Below are positions 50,324-58,094 of a stretch of DNA of 64,000 nucleotides, in pieces; within the stretch, counting starts at the first letter, position 1, and each line of letters begins with the position of its first letter. The translations under genes were made by a program, and so were the position numbers. Location of the stretch: assembly GCF_022539255.1 (NCBI RefSeq), contig NZ_JAKZBV010000001.1:1178001-1242000 (forward strand). Reading direction: 5' to 3'. Source of the DNA: Sinomonas terrae. GTDB lineage: Bacteria > Actinomycetota > Actinomycetes > Actinomycetales > Micrococcaceae. Below the pieces are notes generated by a model. It did no database searches. It was not told the DNA's origin and saw only the letters and a program-made list of their open reading frames with translations.

Positions 50324-52438
50324 TCAGGGGGTCGGCTCGACGAGGACCCTAACGTCCCAGGGCCCGAGCTCGATCTTCTCGAGCTTCGCTTGCCCGGCGT
50401 CGAAGAGATCGTCCATCGCCCGCGGCGTGGCGAGCGTATGCGGATCGCGGCCCCAGTTGTGGAGGAAGTGAATCCGGCGCCCATCGCCCCCGGTGGCCGA
50501 ATGGACTGTCACCGACTCGGGCATCTCATCCCACTCCTGCTCCCGAACCCAAGCCGGGGAAGCCCAGCGGATGACGTCGGCTGCGAGCTCCACATTCGGA
50601 AGCGTGCCGACGACGGTAATCCGGCCCTCCCCGGCCTCGTTGCTGGTAATGGCGGGGTAGCGGCCGAACTCGGGATGCTCGTAGCTCGCGACGACCTGTG
50701 CCTGGTCTTCCTCGAGGTAATCAAGCCAACGGCTGCCACGGCTTGCAGTCGAAAGGCTGAGGCCCGTTGATGACGTGAGTTCGAGATCGACGTCGAGCTG
50801 GGAGAACTCCTGATAATGGACTCCCGCCGCATCCGCGAGCCGCGCAGGCTTGGTCTCGAGCCGCGCGCGTGCCTCCTCGTCGGCGTATGCGGTACGCATC
50901 CCGAGGATGAGGTGCCCACCCGCCTCAGCGTAGGCAACGAGCCAATCGAGAAGCTCGTTGTCGGCGATGTACAGCCCCGCAGCGACGAGGACCGGCAACT
51001 CGCGGGCGAGCTGCGCTGGATCGAGCCGTGCACCAGAAGTAGAGTCCACGATTTGGCGGTCGTGGAGAATCCTGACCGGCGCCCCAGCCTGGAACGATCC
51101 GTGGTAAAAGGCCTCGAAAATGCGCTGGTAGGAGCGTTCGTCTCCCTTCATGGGGGCTTCGGCGAGGAAGCACGGTTGGCCCGCGAGCCCCCATTTCGAT
51201 TCGTTCGAGTAGATCATGCCGATTGCTGCGTCGGGTTTGATTCCCACCAGAGCGTCGCCCGCGGCTTCGAGTTCCGCTCCGAGGGCTGAAAGTTCCCTGT
51301 AGACGCGGCCCGGCTTCTGATCGTGGGGGAGGACTCCGACCCAGAAGGTCTCGGTGCCGTAATGGTTGGTTGCCCAGTGCCAGTACTCGATCATCTCTGC
51401 GCCGCGAGAGATGAAGGCATAGGCCGCTTGCCGCCATTGTCCGTCAAAAGCGGGGTACTGCATCGCCGAGCCGCCGATGGCGCCCGCGTTGGTCTCGGTG
51501 ACGAGGAACGGCGCCTGCTTCGATGAGTACATGCGGTCTGCGCTCTGGAAGAGGCTCCAGGCTCCGCTGGTTGCCCACCCGCGAGGCGACGAGCCGGACT
51601 GCGGGACCGCGAAGGCCTCCTGCATGGCGTAGTACGGGTTTCCGGCAGTGATGTCGAAGGACCTCGTCATGTCCTGGTCGTGTTGGGATGGTCGGTCGTA
51701 CGCAATGCAGGTCGTCACGAACTGCTCGGGCGTGGCGTATTCGCGCACAATGCCCGTCTGCCATTCCAGGAACTCAGTAGTGAGGCGTGCTTGGAAGCGC
51801 CGCCATGCGAGGTCATACTGCGGTTGGGCGTTGTTGTCCGGCGTCCACAGGTCGGCCCAGGTCGAGAGCTGGTGCGACCAGTAGACGAGTCCCCACGCCC
51901 TGTTCAGATTTTCGACAGTGCCGTATTGATGGCGCAGTTCGTCAGTGAAACGCTGGAAGACGCCTCGATTGTGGAAGGCGAGCAGCCCTGGTTCATTGTC
52001 GACCTGATACCCGATCACAGCGGGATGGTCGGCGAATCGGCCCACGATCTTCCGGATGACGCGCTCGGCGTGGAATCGGAAGGCCGGGTGGGTGTAATCC
52101 ACTTCCTGACGCGCGCCCCAGCCAAGCGGCTGTCCGGTACGGGTCTCGCCAGCAATCTCGGGGTACCGGCGGGCGAGCCACATGGGTACCGCGTAGGTCG
52201 GAGTGCCGAGGATGACCGAGATGCCCCGCGCATGGGCACCGTCCAGCACGGGGGCCATCCACTCGAGGTCGAACTGGCCGTCCTCCGGCTCCCACTGGGA
52301 CCAAGTGGATTCGCCCACCCGAATCACCGTCATATGGGCAGCTGCCATGAGATCGAGATCCTGCTCGAGACGGGGGGAGGGTTGATATTCGTGGTAATAG
52401 GCGGCACCGAAGAGGACCTTGCGGGGTCTGGAAGACAT
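50324..52438 (-). CDS. GH42 beta-galactosidase / alpha-L-arabinopyranosidase
   Basis: A 704-residue glycoside hydrolase family 42 enzyme. The catalytic TIM barrel (about 10-390) holds the acid/base Glu149 in GYQVDNEPG and the nucleophile Glu315 in LVTETNAGA. It is followed by a trimerisation (flavodoxin-like) domain (ELPVLVAAGLYIADNELLDW) and a C-terminal beta domain ending VLVEPTP. No signal peptide is present, so it acts in the cytoplasm on imported oligosaccharides. GH42 enzymes cleave beta-galactosides, some alpha-L-arabinopyranosides; the araBDA genes nearby make plant arabinogalactan-type substrates plausible. It is the last gene of the SBP-permease-permease-GH42 operon. Confidence 0.95.
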   Translation of the reverse strand: MSSRPRKVLFGAAYYHEYQPSPRLEQDLDLMAAAHMTVIRVGESTWSQWEPEDGQFDLEWMAPVLDGAHARGISVILGTPTYAVPMWLARRYPEIAGETRTGQPLGWGARQEVDYTHPAFRFHAERVIRKIVGRFADHPAVIGYQVDNEPGLLAFHNRGVFQRFTDELRHQYGTVENLNRAWGLVYWSHQLSTWADLWTPDNNAQPQYDLAWRRFQARLTTEFLEWQTGIVREYATPEQFVTTCIAYDRPSQHDQDMTRSFDITAGNPYYAMQEAFAVPQSGSSPRGWATSGAWSLFQSADRMYSSKQAPFLVTETNAGAIGGSAMQYPAFDGQWRQAAYAFISRGAEMIEYWHWATNHYGTETFWVGVLPHDQKPGRVYRELSALGAELEAAGDALVGIKPDAAIGMIYSNESKWGLAGQPCFLAEAPMKGDERSYQRIFEAFYHGSFQAGAPVRILHDRQIVDSTSGARLDPAQLARELPVLVAAGLYIADNELLDWLVAYAEAGGHLILGMRTAYADEEARARLETKPARLADAAGVHYQEFSQLDVDLELTSSTGLSLSTASRGSRWLDYLEEDQAQVVASYEHPEFGRYPAITSNEAGEGRITVVGTLPNVELAADVIRWASPAWVREQEWDEMPESVTVHSATGGDGRRIHFLHNWGRDPHTLATPRAMDDLFDAGQAKLEKIELGPWDVRVLVEPTP

Positions 52439-52472
52439 GTCACTGCTTTCGTTGTAAATGTGGCAATTCAGT

Positions 52473-52516
52473 AAGCGAGGTGAACGCGGCCGCCCGTCAA
52501 GCGAGGTGAATGCGGC
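52473..52516. repeat. Two 18-bp direct repeats before GH42
   Basis: AAGCGAGGTGAACGCGGC (52473-52490) and AAGCGAGGTGAATGCGGC (52499-52516) are 17/18 identical, with starts 26 bases apart, in the 114-base gap between the permease and GH42. A role as regulator site or duplication scar cannot be decided. Confidence 0.75.
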
Positions 52517-52552
52517 AATGCGGAAAGGGACGGACGACGCCGATTGGCCGGC

Positions 52553-53461
52553 TCACGCTTTGACGGCGCCAGCTCCCAGTCCCGACTGCCAGTACCTCTG
52601 AAGGAAGAGGAACGCGATCATGAGAGGGAGCACCGAGACGAGCGAACCAGTGATGACGGTGGAGAACAGAGCCTGTGAGCCCGAGCCCGCGGCGGACGCG
52701 GCCTGCCATTGAGCCAGACCGACGGGGAGCGGGAACAGTTCTGGGCTGTTGAGCATGATGAGCGGCAGGAAGTAGTTGTTCCACGTCGCCACCAGCGTGA
52801 ACAGCAGGACCGTGATCGAGCCAGGCACGAGCAATCTGGACACGATCTGGAAGAAGATCCGCATCTCGCTCGCCCCGTCGACCCGGGCGGCTTCGATGAG
52901 CGAATCCGGCACGGCTTCGGCGGCGTAGACCCGCATGAGATAGACGCCGAACGGACTTACGAGGGACGGGAGGATCACGGCCCAGGGGGTGTTCGTCAGC
53001 CCTGCCCCCGCAAATAGCAGGTACGTCGGGATGGCGAGGGCAGTCATAGGGATCATGACGGCGCCCAGCACGATGGCGAACATCGCCGTCCCGCCAGGGA
53101 ACTTGTACTTCGCGAACGCGTAGCCTGCCGCCGTCGCAAGCGCAGACGCCCCGAAGCCGCTGGTGATCGCGTAGAAGAGACTGTTGAGGATCCAGTGCCC
53201 GAAGACGCCGTTCTGGAATGTGAAGACGTCGTGCAGGTTCTGAATGAGGCTGAAATGCGAGAACCAGAGCCCGAAACTCGTGAACAGGTCGGCGTTCGAC
53301 TTAGTGGAGGAGACGACGAGCCAGAAGATCGGCAGCAGGAAGTACACAAGGCACAGCAGCATGACTACGGTCAACAGGGTGCTCTTGGGTGCCCTCTTGC
53401 GGCGGCGCGGAGGCGCCTCGGTGCGGCGCTGGGTTGCTTGTTCCGCGACGGAGACTGTCAT
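52553..53461 (-). CDS. CUT1 sugar ABC transporter permease (MalG-like)
   Basis: A 302-residue permease with six membrane segments and the EAA loop SLIEAARVDGASEMRIFFQI. It follows the MalF-like gene with a four-base ATGA overlap. The ATG at 53461 gives a 28-residue basic N-terminus before LLTVVMLLCLVYFLLP. It imports the substrate of GH42. Confidence 0.94.
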   Translation of the reverse strand: MTVSVAEQATQRRTEAPPRRRKRAPKSTLLTVVMLLCLVYFLLPIFWLVVSSTKSNADLFTSFGLWFSHFSLIQNLHDVFTFQNGVFGHWILNSLFYAITSGFGASALATAAGYAFAKYKFPGGTAMFAIVLGAVMIPMTALAIPTYLLFAGAGLTNTPWAVILPSLVSPFGVYLMRVYAAEAVPDSLIEAARVDGASEMRIFFQIVSRLLVPGSITVLLFTLVATWNNYFLPLIMLNSPELFPLPVGLAQWQAASAAGSGSQALFSTVITGSLVSVLPLMIAFLFLQRYWQSGLGAGAVKA

Positions 53462-54384
53462 GCGGCGTCCTTCCTTCTCGCGCCCAGCTGGACTGCGTAG
53501 CTGACCGCCATGATGACGATGCCGAGAAGGAAGGCGATCGCCGCCGCATAGTTGTCGTCCTGGTTCACGAAGGAGAGCTGGTATGCGTACATGTTGGGGG
53601 TGTAGTCCTGCCCGATCGCCACAGGCGCGATGACCCGCAGGAGGTTGGGCTCGTTGAAGAGCTGGAACGATCCGATGACCGAGAAGATCGTCGTCAGGAG
53701 GAGCGCACCCTTGATCGCGGGGACCTTGATGCTCCAGGCAATGCGCCATTCGCCAGCGCCGTCGACGCGCGCTGCCTCGTAGAGTTCGGACGGGATCGAC
53801 CGCAGCGCGGCGTACATCACGATCATGTTGTAGCCGACGAATCCCCACGTCACGATGTTCATGATGGAGAACAGGACATTCCCGCCTGCGAGGAAGTCAG
53901 GGGTGGGTAGCCCGAGAACCTTCGCGAGCTGGGCGAAGGGGCCGAAGTCCTTTCCATAGAGATAGCCCCACATGAGCGTCGCCACGACGCTTGGGATCGC
54001 GTACGGGAGGAACACTCCAAGGCGGATGATGCGCTGCAGCCGCAGCATGCCGCTGTCTAGGGCCAACGCGAACAGCAAGGACAGTCCGAGCATGATCGGC
54101 ACCTGGATGATGAGGAACAGGGCCATCCGCCCCACTCCACCGAGGAATGAAGGGTCGGAGAGCGCCCGGATGTAGTTCTCGAGACCGACGAAGGACACCC
54201 CGCCAATGAGCTGCTTCCTGTAGAACGAAAGGTATCCGGCATAGACCAGGGGTACGGCAACCATCAAGGTGAAGACGGCCATGAAGGGTAGAGACAGGGC
54301 GTAGGCAGCGGCATACTGTCGACGCCGGGCACGGTTCACGCGTGCCCTTGGCCCTGTTCGCGGGGCCGTGGCGCTAGCTGGCAA
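53458..54384 (-). CDS. CUT1 sugar ABC transporter permease (MalF-like)
   Basis: A 308-residue permease with six membrane segments and EAA loop ELYEAARVDGAGEWRIAWSI. Its start overlaps the end of the binding-protein gene by 11 bases. Partner of the preceding MalG-like gene; no ATPase is encoded in the operon. Confidence 0.94.
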   Translation of the reverse strand: MPASATAPRTGPRARVNRARRRQYAAAYALSLPFMAVFTLMVAVPLVYAGYLSFYRKQLIGGVSFVGLENYIRALSDPSFLGGVGRMALFLIIQVPIMLGLSLLFALALDSGMLRLQRIIRLGVFLPYAIPSVVATLMWGYLYGKDFGPFAQLAKVLGLPTPDFLAGGNVLFSIMNIVTWGFVGYNMIVMYAALRSIPSELYEAARVDGAGEWRIAWSIKVPAIKGALLLTTIFSVIGSFQLFNEPNLLRVIAPVAIGQDYTPNMYAYQLSFVNQDDNYAAAIAFLLGIVIMAVSYAVQLGARRKDAA

Positions 54385-55744
54385 TGGTGAACCCCTGTCC
54401 CTTGGCGTACTGCACGAGGTCGTCCTGCCAGGCTGTTAGGGCCGCGTTGAGGTCTGACCGGTTGCCGATCGCCTGGCCCATCGTCTTGTCGTAGCTCGTA
54501 GCGGCGTAGTCGTTGAAGGGCAGGAACTGGAAACCCTCCTTCACGGTCTTGGAGATGTCCGTGAATTCCTGATTGACCTTCTGACCGCCATAGAAGCTAG
54601 ACGTGGCATTGGCGAAAGCAGGGTCGGCGAGGATCTTGGTCGATGACGGGAAGAGGAATTGCTCGTTGGCAAGGGTGAGAGCCGACTTGTCGTCGGTGTT
54701 GATGAACTTGGCGAGCATCGCCGCAGCGATGGGGTTCTGGGAGCTCTTGAGGACCGCGTCCGTCGAGCCGCCATAGTTGCCGCTCGAAACGCTCGTGGCG
54801 TCCCACTGCGGCAGGGGAGCTGCACGCCACTTCCCGGCGGTGCTCTTGGCCGTCCCCTGGAGGAAGACGGGTCCCCATGCACCTGTAAGCCACGACGCAT
54901 ACTTCCCGCTGTTGAGAGCCTGGTACCAGGCATCCACGAAGTCCGGCTCGTTTCCGATGTTCCCCGACTTGAACAGGTCGTTCCAGTAGGAGGTCACCTT
55001 TTTGCAGGCGGCGTCTCCGCTGAGGTTGATCGTGACGGTCTTCGCGCCGTCGTAGGCGAAGGGCCGCCCGCCTGCCTGCCAGAACAGCGCAAGCATGTTG
55101 GCCTCCGAACTGGGTGCCCAGTTCGTCAGCAGGCCGGAGCCGGACTTGCCACGATAGGAGGTAGCGGCGGTTGCGAAGTCGTCCCACGTCTTCGGGACGC
55201 TCAGGCCAGCAGCGGAGAAGAGGTCTTCCCTGTAGAGCATCCCCATGGGGCCCGTGTCCTGCGGTACCCCGTAGATACCCTTGCCCCCGGGCGTGATCCC
55301 GTCCCAGACCCAAGCCGGGTAATCCGACTTCAGGCCCCCGATTCCGTAAGGGGTGAGGTCCAGCAGGCTGTCGGTGAGGGTGAACGAGGGGAGCTTGTCG
55401 AACTCCATCTGGACGACGTCGGGTGCGCCCTTCCCCGCCTGAATGGCGGCACGGAGCTTCTGATAGTGGGGCGCGCCTTGGCCTACGTTGACCACTTCGA
55501 CCTTGATGGCCGGATACGCCGCCTGGAACATATCGACTTCCTTCTGGATGTTGGGCACCCAAGTCCAGAACGTCAGATTCGAGGCCTTCTTCATCGCCGC
55601 ATCAATGTCGGATTGCGAAACGGGAGAGGCCGACGCGCCGGCGGACGAGGAGCCACCGTTTCCGCAAGCGGCGAGGACACTCGCGCTGAAGGCAGCAAGG
55701 GGAATCGCTGCCAGGATCGAACGGCGTGAAACTTCTCGGGTCAT
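54374..55744 (-). CDS. Sugar-binding lipoprotein, GH42 operon
   Basis: A 456-residue family 1 binding protein. The N-terminus has RRSILAAIPLAAF and a lipobox at VLAAC with Cys27, so Tat or Sec export with lipid anchoring is possible. The core is typical: NIQKEVDMFQAAYPAIKVEV, KGAPDVVQMEFDKLPSFTLT and GPMGMLYREDLFSAAGLSVP. AGGAGC precedes the ATG. It is the first gene of the operon, 107 bases downstream of lacI, and may have its own promoter or be read from lacI. Confidence 0.94.
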   Translation of the reverse strand: MTREVSRRSILAAIPLAAFSASVLAACGNGGSSSAGASASPVSQSDIDAAMKKASNLTFWTWVPNIQKEVDMFQAAYPAIKVEVVNVGQGAPHYQKLRAAIQAGKGAPDVVQMEFDKLPSFTLTDSLLDLTPYGIGGLKSDYPAWVWDGITPGGKGIYGVPQDTGPMGMLYREDLFSAAGLSVPKTWDDFATAATSYRGKSGSGLLTNWAPSSEANMLALFWQAGGRPFAYDGAKTVTINLSGDAACKKVTSYWNDLFKSGNIGNEPDFVDAWYQALNSGKYASWLTGAWGPVFLQGTAKSTAGKWRAAPLPQWDATSVSSGNYGGSTDAVLKSSQNPIAAAMLAKFINTDDKSALTLANEQFLFPSSTKILADPAFANATSSFYGGQKVNQEFTDISKTVKEGFQFLPFNDYAATSYDKTMGQAIGNRSDLNAALTAWQDDLVQYAKGQGFTIAS

Positions 55745-55851
55745 TTGCTCCTGCTTTCACGGTTGTTGATCGGTGCGGCCTGGCAGACGAAAGTGGCGCG
55801 CCGCAGCGCCAGGACCGCAAGCGGGCCTGTTCGTCTGAAGTGATGTGACGG

Positions 55852-56877
55852 CTAGCCGGAGATGTCTGGGCGCGGAGTCTGCGACGAGTCGCGGACCACG
55901 AGCTCGGTCGGCAGCCGAACGATGGAATCCTCTGACGTGCTGCCTTCAACCAGCTGAATGAGTTCCCTTACGGACCGTTCGGCTGCAGCTGCGAAATCCT
56001 GGCGAACTGTCGTCAGGGGAACCATTTGGAATTCCGCTTCGGGAACATCATCGAAGCCGACAATCGAAACGTCGGCAGGAACGTTGAGACCTCCTTCGGT
56101 GAAGGCACGAATTGCGCCCATCGCCATATGGTCATTCGCAACGAAAACCGCGGTGACGTTGCCGCTGACGAGCGATTTCCCTGCTTCGTATCCCGAGCGC
56201 GCTGACCAATCGCCTTCTACGACAGGTCCCGGCTTCAAGCCGACCTCGGACATTCCCAGAAGCCAGCCGTCTCTCCGCTGGGCGGCGGCGTACCACTCAA
56301 GTGGGCCTGCGATGTGCGCGATGCGACGATGCCCCAGGTCGAACAAGTGACGAACAGCGGCCGCGGCGCCCCCAACCTGGTCGGTGTCCACCACCACGTG
56401 ACTCGGCGCATCGTCCGAGAGCGGACTGGTGCTCACGACGGGCAAGCCCGCGAGTGCCGACCGGGACATGTGGAGAACTCCCATGGCCCCAGACACCAGA
56501 ATGCCCTCGACGCCTCGTCCCAAGAGATATGAAATTGCGTCCGCCAGTTCTGCCTCGGAGGAGGATCGAATGGTGGAGAGTGTCAGGGAATATCCCGCCT
56601 TCCACGCTGCCTGTTCCAAGCTGAAGAGGCCTGCAGTGGGCCCATAGAGTGGGCTGGCGGTCGTTATGAGTCCGATCTGGTGGGTCCTCTGAGTGGCGAG
56701 GGCCCGCGCAGCAGCGTTCGGGCGGTATCCGAGCGCCTTTACCGAGCGCATCACGAGTTCGCGTACTTCTGCGCGCACGTTGGGTTCGTTGTTGACGACC
56801 CGGGACACCGTTTTGGCGGAAACCCCGGAGTGGGCAGCGACGTCCGCGAGGGTCGTGCCTCCGCCCTTTATCTGCAC
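55852..56877 (-). CDS. LacI family transcriptional regulator (GH42 operon)
   Basis: A 341-residue LacI protein: HTH TTLADVAAHSGVSAKTVSRV, hinge with RPNAAARALATQRTHQIGLI, and the effector domain with ALSHVVVDTDQVGG-type loop (APSHVVVDTDQVGGAAAAVR) and SIVGFDDVPEAEFQMVPLTT. The GTG start at 56877 has GGAGGAG upstream. Two identical palindromes lie 15 and 55 bases upstream, consistent with autoregulation, and it is the nearest regulator of the GH42 importer genes. Confidence 0.94.
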   Translation of the reverse strand: MQIKGGGTTLADVAAHSGVSAKTVSRVVNNEPNVRAEVRELVMRSVKALGYRPNAAARALATQRTHQIGLITTASPLYGPTAGLFSLEQAAWKAGYSLTLSTIRSSSEAELADAISYLLGRGVEGILVSGAMGVLHMSRSALAGLPVVSTSPLSDDAPSHVVVDTDQVGGAAAAVRHLFDLGHRRIAHIAGPLEWYAAAQRRDGWLLGMSEVGLKPGPVVEGDWSARSGYEAGKSLVSGNVTAVFVANDHMAMGAIRAFTEGGLNVPADVSIVGFDDVPEAEFQMVPLTTVRQDFAAAAERSVRELIQLVEGSTSEDSIVRLPTELVVRDSSQTPRPDISG

Positions 56878-56891
56878 CTGGGTCTCCTCCT

Positions 56892-56905
56892 TGACAGCGC
56901 TGTCA
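56892..56905. promoter_or_regulatory. LacI operator TGACAGCGCTGTCA, copy 1
   Basis: A perfect 14-bp even-centred palindrome with the central CG step typical of LacI/GalR operators, close to the lacI start. Extended by T/G it reads TTGACAGCGCTGTCAG. Confidence 0.85.
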
Positions 56906-56931
56906 GCCGTGGAAGTGATCTAAGCCTGCTC

Positions 56932-56945
56932 TGACAGCGCTGTCA
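56932..56945. promoter_or_regulatory. LacI operator TGACAGCGCTGTCA, copy 2
   Basis: Identical to copy 1, centre-to-centre distance 40 bp, in the gap between the two divergent lacI genes. Two sites about four helical turns apart suit cooperative binding or looping. Confidence 0.85.
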
Positions 56946-57007
56946 AGAGGGAGCGCAGAACCTTCCCCCGAAGCGCGGGTCATGCCCGGAGTTGGAGGCG
57001 TCGTGCT

Positions 57008-57013
57008 TAGGAT
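57008..57013 (+). promoter_or_regulatory. -10 box TAGGAT, leaderless promoter of the second lacI
   Basis: TAGGAT is followed by six bases and the GTG at 57020. No ribosome binding site fits between, so a leaderless transcript is inferred. Confidence 0.55.
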
Positions 57014-57019
57014 GACGCC

Positions 57020-58018
57020 GTGACCGAGACCCCCGCACCCCGCGCCCCCGGAGTCCGCGAAGTTGCTGCCGCCGCTGGTGTCTCCCGCCAGACGGTCTCA
57101 CGGGTGCTGAACGATTCGCCGAGCATCCGCCCCGAGACGCGGGAGCGGGTGCTCGCCGCGATGGCCGAGTTGCAGTTCCGCCCGAATCGCGCTGCGCGGA
57201 TGCTGACGACGGCGCGTTCGCACACTATCGGGGTGCTGGCTTCGTCGGCGTCGTCCCTGTACGGGCCGGCGTCGAGCCTGGACGCGGTGGAGAACGCGGC
57301 GCGCGAGGCGGGCTATTTCGTCACGGTGGCTCACGCGGCTTCGCCGGCGAGGGAGGAGATCCTGGCGGCGCTCGAGCACCTCGTGGACCAGTCCGTGGAC
57401 GGGATGGTGGTGATCGCGCCGCAGCAGCGGGTGCAGGACGCCATGGCGTCGGTCTCCTTCGGCGTCCCGACCGTCGAGCTGCACGGCGCCGGCGACGCGG
57501 ACGGGCTGGCCGTGGACCAGGCGGAGGGGGCCCGACTCGCGGTCCGGCACCTCGTTTCGCGGGGGCACCGGAGGATCCTGCATGTGTGCGGGCCCTTGGA
57601 CTGGGCGGAGGCCCGCGCCCGTAGGGAGGGCTTCCTCCTGGAGGCCGAGGCTACGGGGGCGGAGGGGAGCGTCTCGCGCGAGGGGGACTGGACCGCTGCC
57701 TCCGGCGCACAGATCGCCGCCGAGCATCTCCCCGGCCGAGGCATCACCGCGGTGTTCTCCTCTAACGACCAGATGGCCTTGGGCGTCCTGCATGGCGCCC
57801 GGAAGGCCGGTCTCAGGGTGCCCGAGGACCTCGCCGTCGTCGGCTTCGACGACATCCCCGAAGCGGCCTTCTTTGCCCCGCCCCTGACGACGGTGCGGCA
57901 GGACTTTGCCGAGCTCGGCCACCGGGCGGTGGCTCGGCTCGTTGCGCTGGTTGAGGGTCGCGATGTCGCCTTCGCCGAGCCCGTCGCGCCGACGCTCGTG
58001 AAGCGCGAGTCCGCCTGA
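57020..58018 (+). CDS. LacI family transcriptional regulator (arabinose locus)
   Basis: A 332-residue LacI protein with HTH GVREVAAAAGVSRQTVSRVL, hinge FRPNRAARMLTTARSHTIGV, and core HLVSRGHRRILHVCGPLDWA and AVVGFDDIPEAAFFAPPLTT. GTG 57020 is supported by the -10 box. It lies directly upstream of araBDA in the same orientation, and the palindrome TGTGACCGGTCACA in front of araB is the probable operator. It takes the place of the AraC or AraR regulators seen in other bacteria. Confidence 0.94.
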   Translation: MTETPAPRAPGVREVAAAAGVSRQTVSRVLNDSPSIRPETRERVLAAMAELQFRPNRAARMLTTARSHTIGVLASSASSLYGPASSLDAVENAAREAGYFVTVAHAASPAREEILAALEHLVDQSVDGMVVIAPQQRVQDAMASVSFGVPTVELHGAGDADGLAVDQAEGARLAVRHLVSRGHRRILHVCGPLDWAEARARREGFLLEAEATGAEGSVSREGDWTAASGAQIAAEHLPGRGITAVFSSNDQMALGVLHGARKAGLRVPEDLAVVGFDDIPEAAFFAPPLTTVRQDFAELGHRAVARLVALVEGRDVAFAEPVAPTLVKRESA

Positions 58019-58062
58019 CCCTTGCCGTCGCCCTTTGGGGCATGCATACTTCTGAAGAGGAA

Positions 58063-58076
58063 TGTGACCGGTCACA
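58063..58076. promoter_or_regulatory. Operator TGTGACCGGTCACA before araB
   Basis: A perfect 14-bp palindrome with central CG, ending 18 bases before the araB ATG. It differs from the GH42 operator, so the two LacI proteins should act on separate sites. Confidence 0.82.
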
Positions 58077-58094
58077 AGATGATAGGGAAACGAT

